A DNA stretch of 64,000 nucleotides from Paenibacillus antri. GTDB taxonomy: Bacteria > Bacillota > Bacilli > Paenibacillales > YIM-B00363. Location of the stretch: contig NZ_VCIW01000002.1 of NCBI RefSeq assembly GCF_005765165.1, positions 124,001 through 188,000 on the forward strand, read 5' to 3'. The stretch's first letter is position 1. Each line of letters starts with the position of its first letter. Shown here one piece after another: positions 7,468-14,897 of this stretch. The notes beneath the pieces were generated by a model, which did not search any database, was not told the DNA's origin, and worked only from the letters and a program-made list of their open reading frames with translations. A program made the translations under genes and the position numbers.

Positions 7468-8661
7468 ATGAGCAGAATCCCACGCATCGTTATCCTTGGA
7501 GCGGGATACGGCGGAATCGTCACGGCTTTGCGACTGCAGAAAGAGCTCAACTACAACGAGGCGGACGTCACTCTGGTCAACAAGCATGACTATCACTACA
7601 TCACGACGCATCTCCATATGCCGGCTGCCGGTACGGACGATCCGCAGAACGCTCGGGTGAGCATTCTGAAGCTGATCGACGAATTTAAGATCGACTTCGT
7701 CAAGTCCACGGTCGTGCAAATCCGGCCGAACGATAAGAAAGTGATTTTGGAAGACGGCACCTTGTCTTACGATTACTTGGTCATCGGTCTCGGCGGCGAG
7801 CCGGAGACGTTCGGCATCCCGGGACTCAAGGAGCATGCCCATTTCATTCGAAGCATCAACAGCGTGCGCCTCATCCGCGAGCATATCGAATACCAATTCG
7901 CGCGCTTCAAGAAGGAGCCGCACCGGAAGGATTATTTGACGTTCGTCGTCGGCGGCGCGGGCTTCACCGGCATCGAATTCATCGGCGAGCTCGCCGACCG
8001 CATTCCGAAGCTGTGCAAGGAGTTCGACGTCGATCCGAATCACGTGAAGATCTACAACGTCGAAGCGGCGCCGACGGCGCTGCCGGGCTTCGATCCGGAG
8101 CTCGTTCAATACGCGATGGAAGTGCTGCAGAAGAAGGGCGTCACGTTCAAGATCGGCATCGCGCTGAAGGAGTGCACCCCGGACAGCATTACGCTGGCCG
8201 ACGGCGAAGAAATCAAGACGCAAACCGTCATCTGGACGGGCGGCGTCCGCGGCAACCGTCTGGTGGAAGAAGCGGGCTTCGAAGCGATGAGAGGCCGAAT
8301 CAAGGTCGACGAATATTTGCGCATTCCGGGGCATGAAGACGTCTACGTCATCGGGGACTGCTCGATCGTCATGAACGAAGAAGGCCGTCCGTATCCGCCG
8401 ACGGCGCAGATGGCCATTCAGCAAGCCGACGTGCTCGCGCATAACTTGGTCGCGTCCATCCGCAACTCGTCGCTGAAGACGTTCAAATACGAAAGCAAGG
8501 GCACGGTCGCGTCGCTCGGCAAGAACGAGGCGATCGGCATCGCGATGGGGCGCAAGCTGAAGGGCGGCAGCGCGGCCATGATGAAGAAGATCATCGATCT
8601 TCGTTACTTGTACATTATCGGCGGCATTCCGCTCGTGCTGCGCAAGGGGTATTTCAATTAA
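7468..8661 (+). CDS. yumB: Type II NADH:quinone oxidoreductase (NDH-2, YumB-like)
   Basis: 397 residues. A two-Rossmann flavoprotein that passes electrons from NADH to menaquinone without pumping protons, at the inner face of the membrane. FAD site: VILGAGYGG with G11-x-G13-x-x-G16. NADH site: VVGGAGFTGIEFIGEL (GGAGFTG at 162-168). A late FAD-binding VYVIGDC sits at 292-298 and the quinone-site PPTAQMAIQQA follows near 310. The C-terminus ends in a short amphipathic/hydrophobic stretch (YLYIIGGIPLVLRKGYF) that would anchor it to the membrane. Nearness to yumC and yuiB favours the YumB paralogue among the Bacillus NDH-2 proteins; this choice is inference. RBS is GGAGAAAG. A candidate Rex site lies in the leader. 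Confidence 0.95.
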   Translation: MSRIPRIVILGAGYGGIVTALRLQKELNYNEADVTLVNKHDYHYITTHLHMPAAGTDDPQNARVSILKLIDEFKIDFVKSTVVQIRPNDKKVILEDGTLSYDYLVIGLGGEPETFGIPGLKEHAHFIRSINSVRLIREHIEYQFARFKKEPHRKDYLTFVVGGAGFTGIEFIGELADRIPKLCKEFDVDPNHVKIYNVEAAPTALPGFDPELVQYAMEVLQKKGVTFKIGIALKECTPDSITLADGEEIKTQTVIWTGGVRGNRLVEEAGFEAMRGRIKVDEYLRIPGHEDVYVIGDCSIVMNEEGRPYPPTAQMAIQQADVLAHNLVASIRNSSLKTFKYESKGTVASLGKNEAIGIAMGRKLKGGSAAMMKKIIDLRYLYIIGGIPLVLRKGYFN

Positions 8662-8664
8662 CCG

Positions 8665-8928
8665 ATGCGCCATTGCAGCGTGCAAGTGAGAGGGTTGCTG
8701 ACCCGGGACGAGCTCGACCGGTATAACGCGCTAATGGACGTCGGCCATTTCCTTGAATCGCAGCAGCGGTACGACTTGTCGCAGACGGTACAGAAGGAGA
8801 TCGACCGGCTCATTCAACCGGCTATCGAACGGTTGAAGGAGAAGGGCCGGGAACGAGACCGCCGGGACGAGGAGTTTATGCGCCAGATCGAACGACTGCG
8901 TTCGGGCGAGGACGACGACGAGGATTAG
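8665..8928 (+). CDS. Small charged hypothetical protein downstream of NADH dehydrogenase
   Basis: 87 residues, starting 3 bases after the NADH dehydrogenase stop and so probably cotranscribed and translationally coupled. Mostly charged and helical; the C-terminal half is very rich in Arg, Glu and Asp and ends EDDDED, suggesting a coiled or disordered tail. No cysteine motif or membrane segment. The ribosome binding site is poor (AAGGGG 14 bases upstream), so GTG at 8680 is an alternative start. A strong terminator follows, which supports the operon end here. Function unknown. Confidence 0.6.
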   Translation: MRHCSVQVRGLLTRDELDRYNALMDVGHFLESQQRYDLSQTVQKEIDRLIQPAIERLKEKGRERDRRDEEFMRQIERLRSGEDDDED

Positions 8929-8941
8929 AAAGCTTGGCATT

Positions 8942-8990
8942 AAAAAACCACCGACGACGGGGGGATACTCCGACGTAGGTGGTTTTTGTT
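8942..8990. terminator. Bidirectional terminator after the NADH dehydrogenase operon
   Basis: AAAAAACCACC ... GGTGGTTTTTG with inner ACG/CGT pairs; poly-A on one side and poly-T on the other let it work on both strands. Confidence 0.75.
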
Positions 8991-9253
8991 TTGGAGCCGG
9001 GCAGCGAAGGTGTTTCGGCACTCCTTCTCCTTGACTTCCCTTAGCTCAGCCGGCGATTTGGAGGGGCAGGCGAGAACGCGGGGAAGGCGAAGCGAACCGG
9101 TAGTCGCCGGACTGGCGAGGGGCATACCGCAGTGAGCGACTTTTCGTAGGTGTGTTGTATTCCTTATTAAAGTTTAATCGAAAACAACACACCTACGACG
9201 GAGCGAACGAAGTGTATGACCCGCGACGGTCCCGGCCCGATGCCGATTATGCT
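8991..9253. other. Intergenic stretch between convergent genes
   Basis: No supported gene. It contains a 15-bp perfect inverted repeat (9144-9198, listed separately) and a 34-base segment at 9022-9055 resembling 49603-49636 (about 27 of 34 identical by eye). It may be a dispersed non-coding repeat. Confidence 0.4.
9144..9198. repeat. 15-bp perfect inverted repeat with AT-rich loop
   Basis: TCGTAGGTGTGTTGT at 9144-9158 and its exact reverse complement at 9184-9198, with a 25-base AT-rich loop. It lies behind hemQ (minus strand) but no T tract follows the stem on that strand, so it is not a classical terminator. It could be a remnant of a small palindromic mobile repeat or a protein-binding site. 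Confidence 0.6.
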
Positions 9254-9997
9254 TTACTTCAACATCGAGGCGAACTTATCCGCATCCGTCAGGTTGCCGA
9301 CGTAGAAGTCGCCGAATTCGCCGAATCGGGCGGATACTTCGTCGAACCGCATCTCGTAAACGAGCTTCTTGAACTGAAGCGCGTCGTCGGCGAACAACGT
9401 GACGCCCCATTCCCAATCGTCGAAGCCGACCGAGCCGGTAATGATCTGCTTCACCTTGCCGGCGTAGGAACGGCCGATCATGCCGTGGCTGCGCATCATC
9501 TCGCGGCGCTCCTCCATCGAGAGCATATACCAGTTGTCGCTGCCGGAACGGCGCTTGTTCATCGGGTAGAAGCAGATGTGCTTCGCCTTCGGCATCGACG
9601 GCTTCAGGCGCGCGACGATTTCCGGGCTTTCCATAGGATCAGTGCCCGGTTTCGCCATGTAATTGCTTAACTCGACGATCGATACGTAGCTGTGCGCAGG
9701 GATCGTCACGTCGGCGAACGACGTCTTATTGAACCGGGTCTCCAGCTCGTTCAGCTCTTCGAGCGTCTCGCGCAGGTGGACGAACACGAAGTCGGCCTTC
9801 TGTCCGACGATCGAATAGAAGGCGAAGCTGCCCGTCTTGTTTTCGTCCGCTTGCGCGCACTCGGCGATATACCCCCGCAGCTCGTCCTCCGCCCGGCGCT
9901 GCTCGGCCGGCGTCAGCGATTTCCACACGGTCCAATCGATATGGCGAAAATCGTGGAGGGCGTACCAGCCGTCCAGCGTTTGTGCCGCTTCGCTCAT
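9254..9997 (-). CDS. hemQ: Coproheme decarboxylase HemQ (chlorite-dismutase family)
   Basis: 247 residues. HemQ performs the last step of the coproporphyrin-dependent heme pathway of Gram-positive bacteria, oxidative decarboxylation of coproheme III to heme b, using hydrogen peroxide. The diagnostic [15 protein letters not shown] segment is present, with the catalytic tyrosine of YPM at about residue 144, followed 27 residues later by the proximal heme histidine (RSHGMIGR, about 171), the spacing known in Listeria HemQ. The length fits the family. The start is the ATG at 9997, with AAGGAG 13 bases upstream; a GTG four codons earlier is too close to that site. It is divergent from yuiB and has its own promoter. 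Confidence 0.95.
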   Translation of the reverse strand: MSEAAQTLDGWYALHDFRHIDWTVWKSLTPAEQRRAEDELRGYIAECAQADENKTGSFAFYSIVGQKADFVFVHLRETLEELNELETRFNKTSFADVTIPAHSYVSIVELSNYMAKPGTDPMESPEIVARLKPSMPKAKHICFYPMNKRRSGSDNWYMLSMEERREMMRSHGMIGRSYAGKVKQIITGSVGFDDWEWGVTLFADDALQFKKLVYEMRFDEVSARFGEFGDFYVGNLTDADKFASMLK

Positions 9998-10029
9998 GAA
10001 TGAAGTCACTCTCCTTAAGGTTTGTCCTT

Positions 10030-10058
10030 ATTTTACCGAATCGGGCGGACCGGGGCAA
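10030..10058 (-). promoter_or_regulatory. hemQ promoter
   Basis: Minus strand: TTGCCC (10053-10058), 17-base spacer, TAAAAT (10030-10035). Confidence 0.55.
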
Positions 10059-10068
10059 ACGGGCTCGT

Positions 10069-10097
10069 TTGACGAGGCCGAACGCGGGCGGTAAACT
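10069..10097 (+). promoter_or_regulatory. yuiB promoter
   Basis: TTGACG (10069-10074), 17-base spacer, TAAACT (10092-10097). It sits back to back with the hemQ promoter. Confidence 0.55.
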
Positions 10098-10139
10098 ATT
10101 GAAAGATTCGGGAATCGCGCAGGAGGCTGTGAAATTCGG

Positions 10140-10436
10140 ATGGTAACTAACATTTTCCAAGTCATCGTGATCGCGGTGCTGGCGTTCGTGCTTATGTTCG
10201 GCATCGGCTTCATTCTTAACATGCTGCTCAAGACGACCTGGTTGACGGTATATTTGTACCTCGCGCTCATCGTCGGGCTGTTCGCGTATTTCGGCTGGGG
10301 GACGGGCAATCTATTCGCCAGCTTGCTCGAGTACGGCATCATCGATTGGCTGGCCGTCGCCGGCGGACTGGCGGGCGCGTACGTGAGCGGCGTAACGATC
10401 CGCACGCTTCGCGTGAGAGGCTTCAAGATGTTCTAA
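10140..10436 (+). CDS. yuiB: YuiB-family membrane protein
   Basis: 98 residues with three hydrophobic helices. The N-terminal IVIAVLAFVLMFGIGFILNM closely resembles the start of B. subtilis YuiB (FGIGFILNMLL), an uncharacterised protein encoded beside yumB in Bacillus. Keeping yumC, NADH dehydrogenase and yuiB within 5 kb repeats that neighbourhood and suggests a link to respiration or membrane redox, though this is inference. The ribosome binding site AGGAGG lies 13 bases before the ATG, a little far. No catalytic motif seen. Confidence 0.75.
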   Translation: MVTNIFQVIVIAVLAFVLMFGIGFILNMLLKTTWLTVYLYLALIVGLFAYFGWGTGNLFASLLEYGIIDWLAVAGGLAGAYVSGVTIRTLRVRGFKMF

Positions 10437-10538
10437 TTTTACCGGGAAAATGTGTCGCGTATGGCCCCCCTTCCGAAGGGCATCGTAACGGTATGACCCT
10501 CATTCTGGCCAGTTACGTCTAAGGAAGGAAGTGGACTC

Positions 10539-11423
10539 ATGCCGAAAGCAAGCGTCAACGGGACGATCCTGCACTACCACGTGCACGGCCGCGGCACGCC
10601 GATCGTCTTCATCCATCCGCCGCTGCTGAATCGGGCCGTATTCCGGTACCAAGAGGTGCAGCTGGCGGATCCGTTCCAAGTCGTTACCTTCGACATTCGC
10701 GGCCATGGTTTCAGTCCGGCTTCGGAGACGCCGGTCACGTACGCGCTTATCGCGGAAGACATCAAGGCGCTGCTCGATCATCTGAACATTCGGAAGGCGT
10801 ATCTATGCGGCTATTCGGCGGGAGCCGGGGTCGCGATGGAGACGATGCTGACGTACCCCGATCGAATCCGGGGCGGAATCTTGTTAGGGGCGATGGCCGA
10901 GCCGTTCAGCTTGATGGTCAGGGGGCAGCTGGCCGTCGCCTCCGCGCTCGCGAAGCTCGGGATGAAGACGAGCCTTGCGCTCTTGATCGCGAAGGCGAAC
11001 GCGGACATGCCGGAGACGTTCCATAATTTGTATTACGAGGCCATCCGCGGCGATATTCGGAACTGGCAGCAATACTACGAAGCGGGCATGAAGTTTTCGG
11101 CGACGGGCCGTCTCGGCAGCATTCAGGCGCCGACGCTGCTCGTCTATGGAGCCAATGACCGTTCGGCTTACGCTCATGGCGTAGAGTTGCATCAGATGAT
11201 GCCGGATTCGACGCTCGCGCGCATTCCGGACATCCGTCATCACGTGCCGACGAAGGGGATGGACGCGTTCCACGATCTCGTGACGAAGTGGATCATGCAG
11301 CACGAGCTGCGCGCCGCTTCGAACGGGGAGTCCCACGTGGACAAAAACTTGATCAAGAAGGCGATGGATTACGATCTCCGCATCCCGGACGACGTCCTCG
11401 CCGACCACGGCATCATGCGTTAA
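10539..11423 (+). CDS. Alpha/beta-fold hydrolase
   Basis: 294 residues. A standard alpha/beta hydrolase: oxyanion HGxG-like start (HVHGRGTPIVFIHPP), nucleophile elbow GYSAG with Ser93, acid Asp207 in VYGANDRS, and a catalytic histidine at about 234 or 235 in DIRHHVP. The helical cap covers about 115-190. Cytoplasmic, no signal peptide. The substrate cannot be read from sequence; epoxide hydrolases, esterases and haloperoxidase-like enzymes share these motifs. The last 35 residues (HVDKNLIKKAMDYDLRIPDD) are an unusual extension beyond the fold. RBS AAGGAAGG. A strong terminator follows, so it is a single-gene unit. Confidence 0.85.
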   Translation: MPKASVNGTILHYHVHGRGTPIVFIHPPLLNRAVFRYQEVQLADPFQVVTFDIRGHGFSPASETPVTYALIAEDIKALLDHLNIRKAYLCGYSAGAGVAMETMLTYPDRIRGGILLGAMAEPFSLMVRGQLAVASALAKLGMKTSLALLIAKANADMPETFHNLYYEAIRGDIRNWQQYYEAGMKFSATGRLGSIQAPTLLVYGANDRSAYAHGVELHQMMPDSTLARIPDIRHHVPTKGMDAFHDLVTKWIMQHELRAASNGESHVDKNLIKKAMDYDLRIPDDVLADHGIMR

Positions 11424-11443
11424 CGCCGTCCCCCGCCTGTCGG

Positions 11444-11476
11444 GCCCGCCGGATTTCTCGGCGGGCCTCTTTATTT
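11444..11476 (+). terminator. Terminator after the alpha/beta hydrolase gene
   Basis: Perfect stem GCCCGCCG / CGGCGGGC, 7-base loop, then CTCTTTATTTTTT. Confidence 0.85.
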
Positions 11477-11503
11477 TTTGCCCGCCCGGCGGACGCGGAA
11501 TTA

Positions 11504-11512
11504 TGCTACAAT
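11504..11512 (+). promoter_or_regulatory. Extended -10 promoter of dnaB-dnaI
   Basis: TGCTACAAT is an extended -10; the -35 position is GC-rich with no clear hexamer. About 42 bases before the TTG start. Confidence 0.4.
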
Positions 11513-11553
11513 GGAGTTTATCGAAACTTGTCGAACAGGAAGGGGAGCGCCGC

Positions 11554-13065
11554 TTGAAAGTAACGAATCTGTTGCAGCTGACGGAGCATCACCGCTACGT
11601 CGTCTCGCGCCGCTTCGGGCTCAGCCCCTTGGATTCACGGCTCTTATGGACGGCGTATCAACCGATGATCGGGGGAACGGCCGTCGCTTTATATACTACG
11701 CTTTATTCCTCGCTCGCCTCCGACGCCGTCGGGGATTGCGACGCGGGCACGCTCGGCCAGCTGTTTCTCGCTTGCGGCCTGCCGCCGAACGAGCGCGGGC
11801 GCAAGCAGCTCGTCGACGAGACGGCGAAGCTCGAGGCGGTCGGGCTGCTCCAATCGTTCCGCCGGATGGACGGCGACGAGGTGGCGGCATACGAATTCCG
11901 GCTGCAGCCGCCGCTTCGGCCGGATCAATTTTTCGGGGTGCACCATCTGTGGCTGCTGCTGCAGGAGAAGCTCGGCCCGAACGGGGCCGAGGCGGTACGG
12001 CGCTCGTTCGCGGCGGACGGAGGCGCCATGACGCGACCCGCCGAGCACGAGACGCTCGAGGACATCTCGGCGCCGTTCTACGAGGTGTTCCGGATGACCG
12101 TCGGCGCCGTCTCGGCCGAGGAGCCGCCGGAGCCCGTCGAGCCGTCCGCGGCTCTAGCCGGCGGAGAATTCGGCCGCGACGGCTTCCGCGGCGACGAGCT
12201 GCTGAGGCGCTTCCCGAGGTCGCATGCGCATCGCCGCGCCGTGGAGCGGCTCGTCGCCGACCCGGCGCGGCTGGCGGAGCTGAACTATCACGCCGGCCGA
12301 TTCGAGCTGACGCTCAAGCAGACCGTGTCGCTGCTCGACGAGGACGGCATGTTCGCCGCGAACGGCGAATGGGCCGCGGATCGGTTCCAGGCGCGGGCGG
12401 CGGAAGTGTACCGCGGCTCGAACGAGCAGGCGATGCGCAGGGAACGGACGACGCATAAACAGGCGGCCGCGCGCGAGGGCGAGGCGTCGGCGCTTGCCGC
12501 GGAGCGCGACGTCTCGGCGCCGTATTGGCTCGAGGTGCCTGAGCAGTTCCAAGGTCAGTGCGACGTCCGGCAGTATAACGCGATGCTCGCGAATTCGCCG
12601 TATACGCGCGTACTGAAGATGTTCTTCCAACCATCGGCCGTGCCGACCGCGGTGGAGGAAGCGTTCCTCACGATGAAGGTCAACTACCAGCTGCCGGACG
12701 AAGTGCTCAACGTCATGATCCATTATATTCGCGCGAACGATTTGGACTGGAAGCGCAACTATTTGGACGCGATCGCGGGGAACGTCGCGGGCAAGCGCAT
12801 CCGCTCGTTCGAGAACGCGGTCACGTATTTCCGGAAGGCGGAGCAGTCGCGCTCGGGCGCCGGCGCCGCCGGACGGAACGGCGGCGACGCGGGCAACGCG
12901 GCGGCCGGAGCGGCGCCGCAGCGCGCGCCGGGTGCGCGCCGCGGGCGGCCGCCGGGGACGGCGAAGCCGGTCATTCCGGTCGCGAAATCTTCGGACTCGC
13001 CGGAGGCGACCGAAGAAGATATCATGAGAATGATGGAGATGGCCAAGCGGCTGACGAACGGATAA
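11554..13065 (+). CDS. dnaB: Replication initiation and membrane attachment protein DnaB
   Basis: 503 residues. Firmicute DnaB is a helicase-loading protein that acts with DnaD and DnaI at oriC and at restarting forks; it is not the replicative helicase. The N-terminal winged-helix/DDBH1 region begins with HHRYVVSRRFGLSPLDSRLLWTAYQPMIG. The C-terminal DDBH2 (DnaB_2) domain is seen at about residues 360-435: FFQPSAVPTAVEEAFLTMKV ... YIRANDLDWKRNYLDAIAGN. A disordered Ala/Gly/Arg-rich linker leads to a conserved-looking acidic tail with EEDIMRMMEMAKRL. The start is TTG with AGGAAGGGGA upstream. It is followed 34 bases later by dnaI, the order known in Bacillus. Confidence 0.93.
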   Translation: MKVTNLLQLTEHHRYVVSRRFGLSPLDSRLLWTAYQPMIGGTAVALYTTLYSSLASDAVGDCDAGTLGQLFLACGLPPNERGRKQLVDETAKLEAVGLLQSFRRMDGDEVAAYEFRLQPPLRPDQFFGVHHLWLLLQEKLGPNGAEAVRRSFAADGGAMTRPAEHETLEDISAPFYEVFRMTVGAVSAEEPPEPVEPSAALAGGEFGRDGFRGDELLRRFPRSHAHRRAVERLVADPARLAELNYHAGRFELTLKQTVSLLDEDGMFAANGEWAADRFQARAAEVYRGSNEQAMRRERTTHKQAAAREGEASALAAERDVSAPYWLEVPEQFQGQCDVRQYNAMLANSPYTRVLKMFFQPSAVPTAVEEAFLTMKVNYQLPDEVLNVMIHYIRANDLDWKRNYLDAIAGNVAGKRIRSFENAVTYFRKAEQSRSGAGAAGRNGGDAGNAAAGAAPQRAPGARRGRPPGTAKPVIPVAKSSDSPEATEEDIMRMMEMAKRLTNG

Positions 13066-13099
13066 ATTACTTAAAGCTTGTCGGGAGGAGAGGAAGCGG

Positions 13100-14047
13100 A
13101 TGGAGTCCATGGGGAGATGGCTCGGGGCCGCGTCGGGGATCGGGGAAGCGGACTGGAAGCGGCAGCAGATGAAGGTGCTCAACGACGCGGTCGTCGCCGA
13201 GTGGGTGGCGGGGCATCCGGAGTTGGAGCGCGAGGCGTTGACGAAGAACGTGACGCGGCTGTACCAATACGCGAAGGAAGCGAAAGAATGCGCCCGCTGC
13301 CCGGGGCTCGAACGATGCCCCAACGATATGCCGGGGCATTACACGAAGCTCGTCGTCAGCGGCGCCGGAGCGGAGGCGAGCATCGCGGATTACAAGGTGC
13401 CGTGCTCCTTGCAAGCGACGAAGTCCGCGCAGGATTCGGTCCGATCCCGCATCCAAAGCTTCTACGTCGACGAGAAGGCGCTCAATCGCGAGTATTCCCC
13501 GGCGGAGATCATCTCGCGGGATATGCGGCGGGCGTCGGCGGTCGAAGCGGTCATGAAATACGTGCTGCGTACGAAGGACGAGGGGCTGCAGCCGAACGGT
13601 TTGTATTTGATGGGCGACTTCGGCACGGGCAAGACGTTCCTGGCGAGTTATCTGCTGTACGAGCTGGCGAAGCTGGGCCTTACGGGCGTGATCGTCTATA
13701 CACCGGACTTCGTCGAGGACTTAAAGTCGATGTTCGGCGATCCGCAGAAGCTGAAGGAAACGATCGACCTGCTGAAGGAAACCGATCTGCTCGTCTTCGA
13801 CGATATCGGAGCGGAGCATCTGAACGCTTGGACGCGCGATCACGTGCTCGGGACGATTTTGAATTACCGCATGAACCGCAAGCCGACGTTCTACACGTCG
13901 AACCACGACTTGAACGGGCTGCAGCGCCACTTAAGCTTTACGACGCGCGAAGGCGAGGACGAGTACCGGGGACAGCGCATCATGGACCGAATCCGTCCGT
14001 TCGTCGAGGTGATCGAGGTCGCGGGCCGAAATCAGCGCGGGACGTAA
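13100..14047 (+). CDS. dnaI: Primosomal protein DnaI (helicase loader)
   Basis: 315 residues. DnaI is the AAA+ ATPase that loads the replicative helicase DnaC onto DNA. The N-terminal helicase-binding domain keeps a zinc-type cluster (CARCPGLERCPNDMPGHYTK near 59-80). The AAA+ core has Walker A GDFGTGKT at 172-179, Walker B LLVFDDIGAE near 230, sensor I YTSNHDL and an arginine-finger region RIMDRIRPF near the end. The length equals B. subtilis DnaI. The ATG at 13100 follows GGGAGGAGAGG. Forms an operon with dnaB. Confidence 0.96.
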   Translation: MESMGRWLGAASGIGEADWKRQQMKVLNDAVVAEWVAGHPELEREALTKNVTRLYQYAKEAKECARCPGLERCPNDMPGHYTKLVVSGAGAEASIADYKVPCSLQATKSAQDSVRSRIQSFYVDEKALNREYSPAEIISRDMRRASAVEAVMKYVLRTKDEGLQPNGLYLMGDFGTGKTFLASYLLYELAKLGLTGVIVYTPDFVEDLKSMFGDPQKLKETIDLLKETDLLVFDDIGAEHLNAWTRDHVLGTILNYRMNRKPTFYTSNHDLNGLQRHLSFTTREGEDEYRGQRIMDRIRPFVEVIEVAGRNQRGT

Positions 14048-14083
14048 GGAGCATTTTCCGAATAAAAGAAAAAGACACGAAAA

Positions 14084-14122
14084 AACGCCCGACCTTCGCG
14101 TGCTTCGCGAAGCGTCAGGCGT
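14084..14122. terminator. Bidirectional terminator between dnaI and yqzM
   Basis: Stem ACGCCCGAC..TTCGCG / CGCGAA..GTCAGGCGT with poly-A before and a T-rich run after; serves both convergent genes. Confidence 0.75.
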
Positions 14123-14141
14123 TCGTTGTTTGTATCGTCGA

Positions 14142-14279
14142 TTAGCGCGTCATCACTTGAATGACCGTGGCTGCGACGGCGATGACCAGCATAAGGCCGA
14201 ACATGCCCAGGAAGCCGACGCCGACGTCGAGCAAGTCGTTGCGCGGTTCTTCGTTCACGTGCTGTCTCGGGTCGTTCAT
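14142..14279 (-). CDS. yqzM: YqzM-family small membrane protein
   Basis: 45 residues. After a charged N-terminus (MNDPRQHVNEEPRNDLLDVG) there is a single hydrophobic helix with GVGFLGMFGLM. The pattern RNDxxDxGVGFxxxFGF is that of B. subtilis YqzM, a 44-residue protein of unknown function. The start is the ATG at 14279 with AAAGGGGGATG upstream; longer in-frame starts lack a ribosome binding site. Monocistronic. Confidence 0.75.
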   Translation of the reverse strand: MNDPRQHVNEEPRNDLLDVGVGFLGMFGLMLVIAVAATVIQVMTR

Positions 14280-14451
14280 CTTACATCCCCCTTTAGATTC
14301 CATGTCAACAGTATAGAAAAACGAGCGTCCATTGTAAAGCGTCAAGGATGTGACAATACTAAGAAGGTTCCGGCGGCGTTAGGATGGCGGCAAGAAATGT
14401 GGTATACTTTGCATGTTGACTTATTCTCGCATGAGGGAGGTACAAATTCGT

Positions 14452-14766
14452 ATGGCAATCGTGAACGTAAGCGACGATTCCTTCAAGACCGAGGTCGAGG
14501 GAACGGGTACGGTGCTCGTAGACTTCTGGGCGCCTTGGTGCGGACCTTGCAAGATGATCGCTCCGGTGCTCGAAGAGCTCGATAAAGAGTTGGGCAGCTT
14601 GAAGATCGCTAAGGTGAACGTCGACGACAATCCGGAATCCGCGGGCCGCTTCGGCGTCATGAGCATTCCGACGTTGATCGTGTTCAAGAACGGCGAGCCG
14701 GTCGACAAGGTCGTCGGCTTCCAGTCGAAGGACGCTCTGAAGAACGTCGTCAGCCGTCATATGTAA
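14452..14766 (+). CDS. trxA: Thioredoxin
   Basis: 104 residues, the usual size of bacterial thioredoxin. Active-site WCGPC at 29-33 within [15 protein letters not shown], conserved cis-proline in [12 protein letters not shown] and the buried Asp near residue 24. It reduces protein disulfides in the cytoplasm with electrons from thioredoxin reductase. The start is the ATG at 14452 after GGGAGG; an upstream ATG at 14413 has no ribosome binding site. A TATACT -10 lies at 14403-14408. Monocistronic, ended by a strong terminator. Neighbouring uvrC as in B. subtilis (trxA-uvrC). Confidence 0.97.
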   Translation: MAIVNVSDDSFKTEVEGTGTVLVDFWAPWCGPCKMIAPVLEELDKELGSLKIAKVNVDDNPESAGRFGVMSIPTLIVFKNGEPVDKVVGFQSKDALKNVVSRHM

Positions 14767-14775
14767 GGTTCCTAC

Positions 14776-14808
14776 AACCCTCTTCCGTTTATGCGGGGGA
14801 GGGTTTTT
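14776..14808 (+). terminator. trxA terminator
   Basis: AACCCTC ... GAGGGTTTTT hairpin directly behind trxA. Confidence 0.85.
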
Positions 14809-14837
14809 CGCGCCGATTTTTTCCTGAACGGACCCGT

Positions 14838-14865
14838 TTGTTCGACGGACGATTTCGTGTACAAT
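14838..14865 (+). promoter_or_regulatory. uvrC promoter
   Basis: TTGTTC (14838-14843), 16-base spacer, TACAAT (14860-14865). No LexA-type CGAACnnnnGTTCG box was seen. Confidence 0.55.
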
Positions 14866-14897
14866 CGAATGAGGGGAACAGGAGTGCGCAGGAGAGG

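Noticed and set aside
9144-9198. Inverted repeat as the hemQ terminator
   Set aside because: No T tract follows the stem on the hemQ strand and the loop is 25 bases.
14851-14897. LexA (SOS) box before uvrC
   Set aside because: No CGAACnnnnGTTCG-like dyad could be found near the uvrC promoter.
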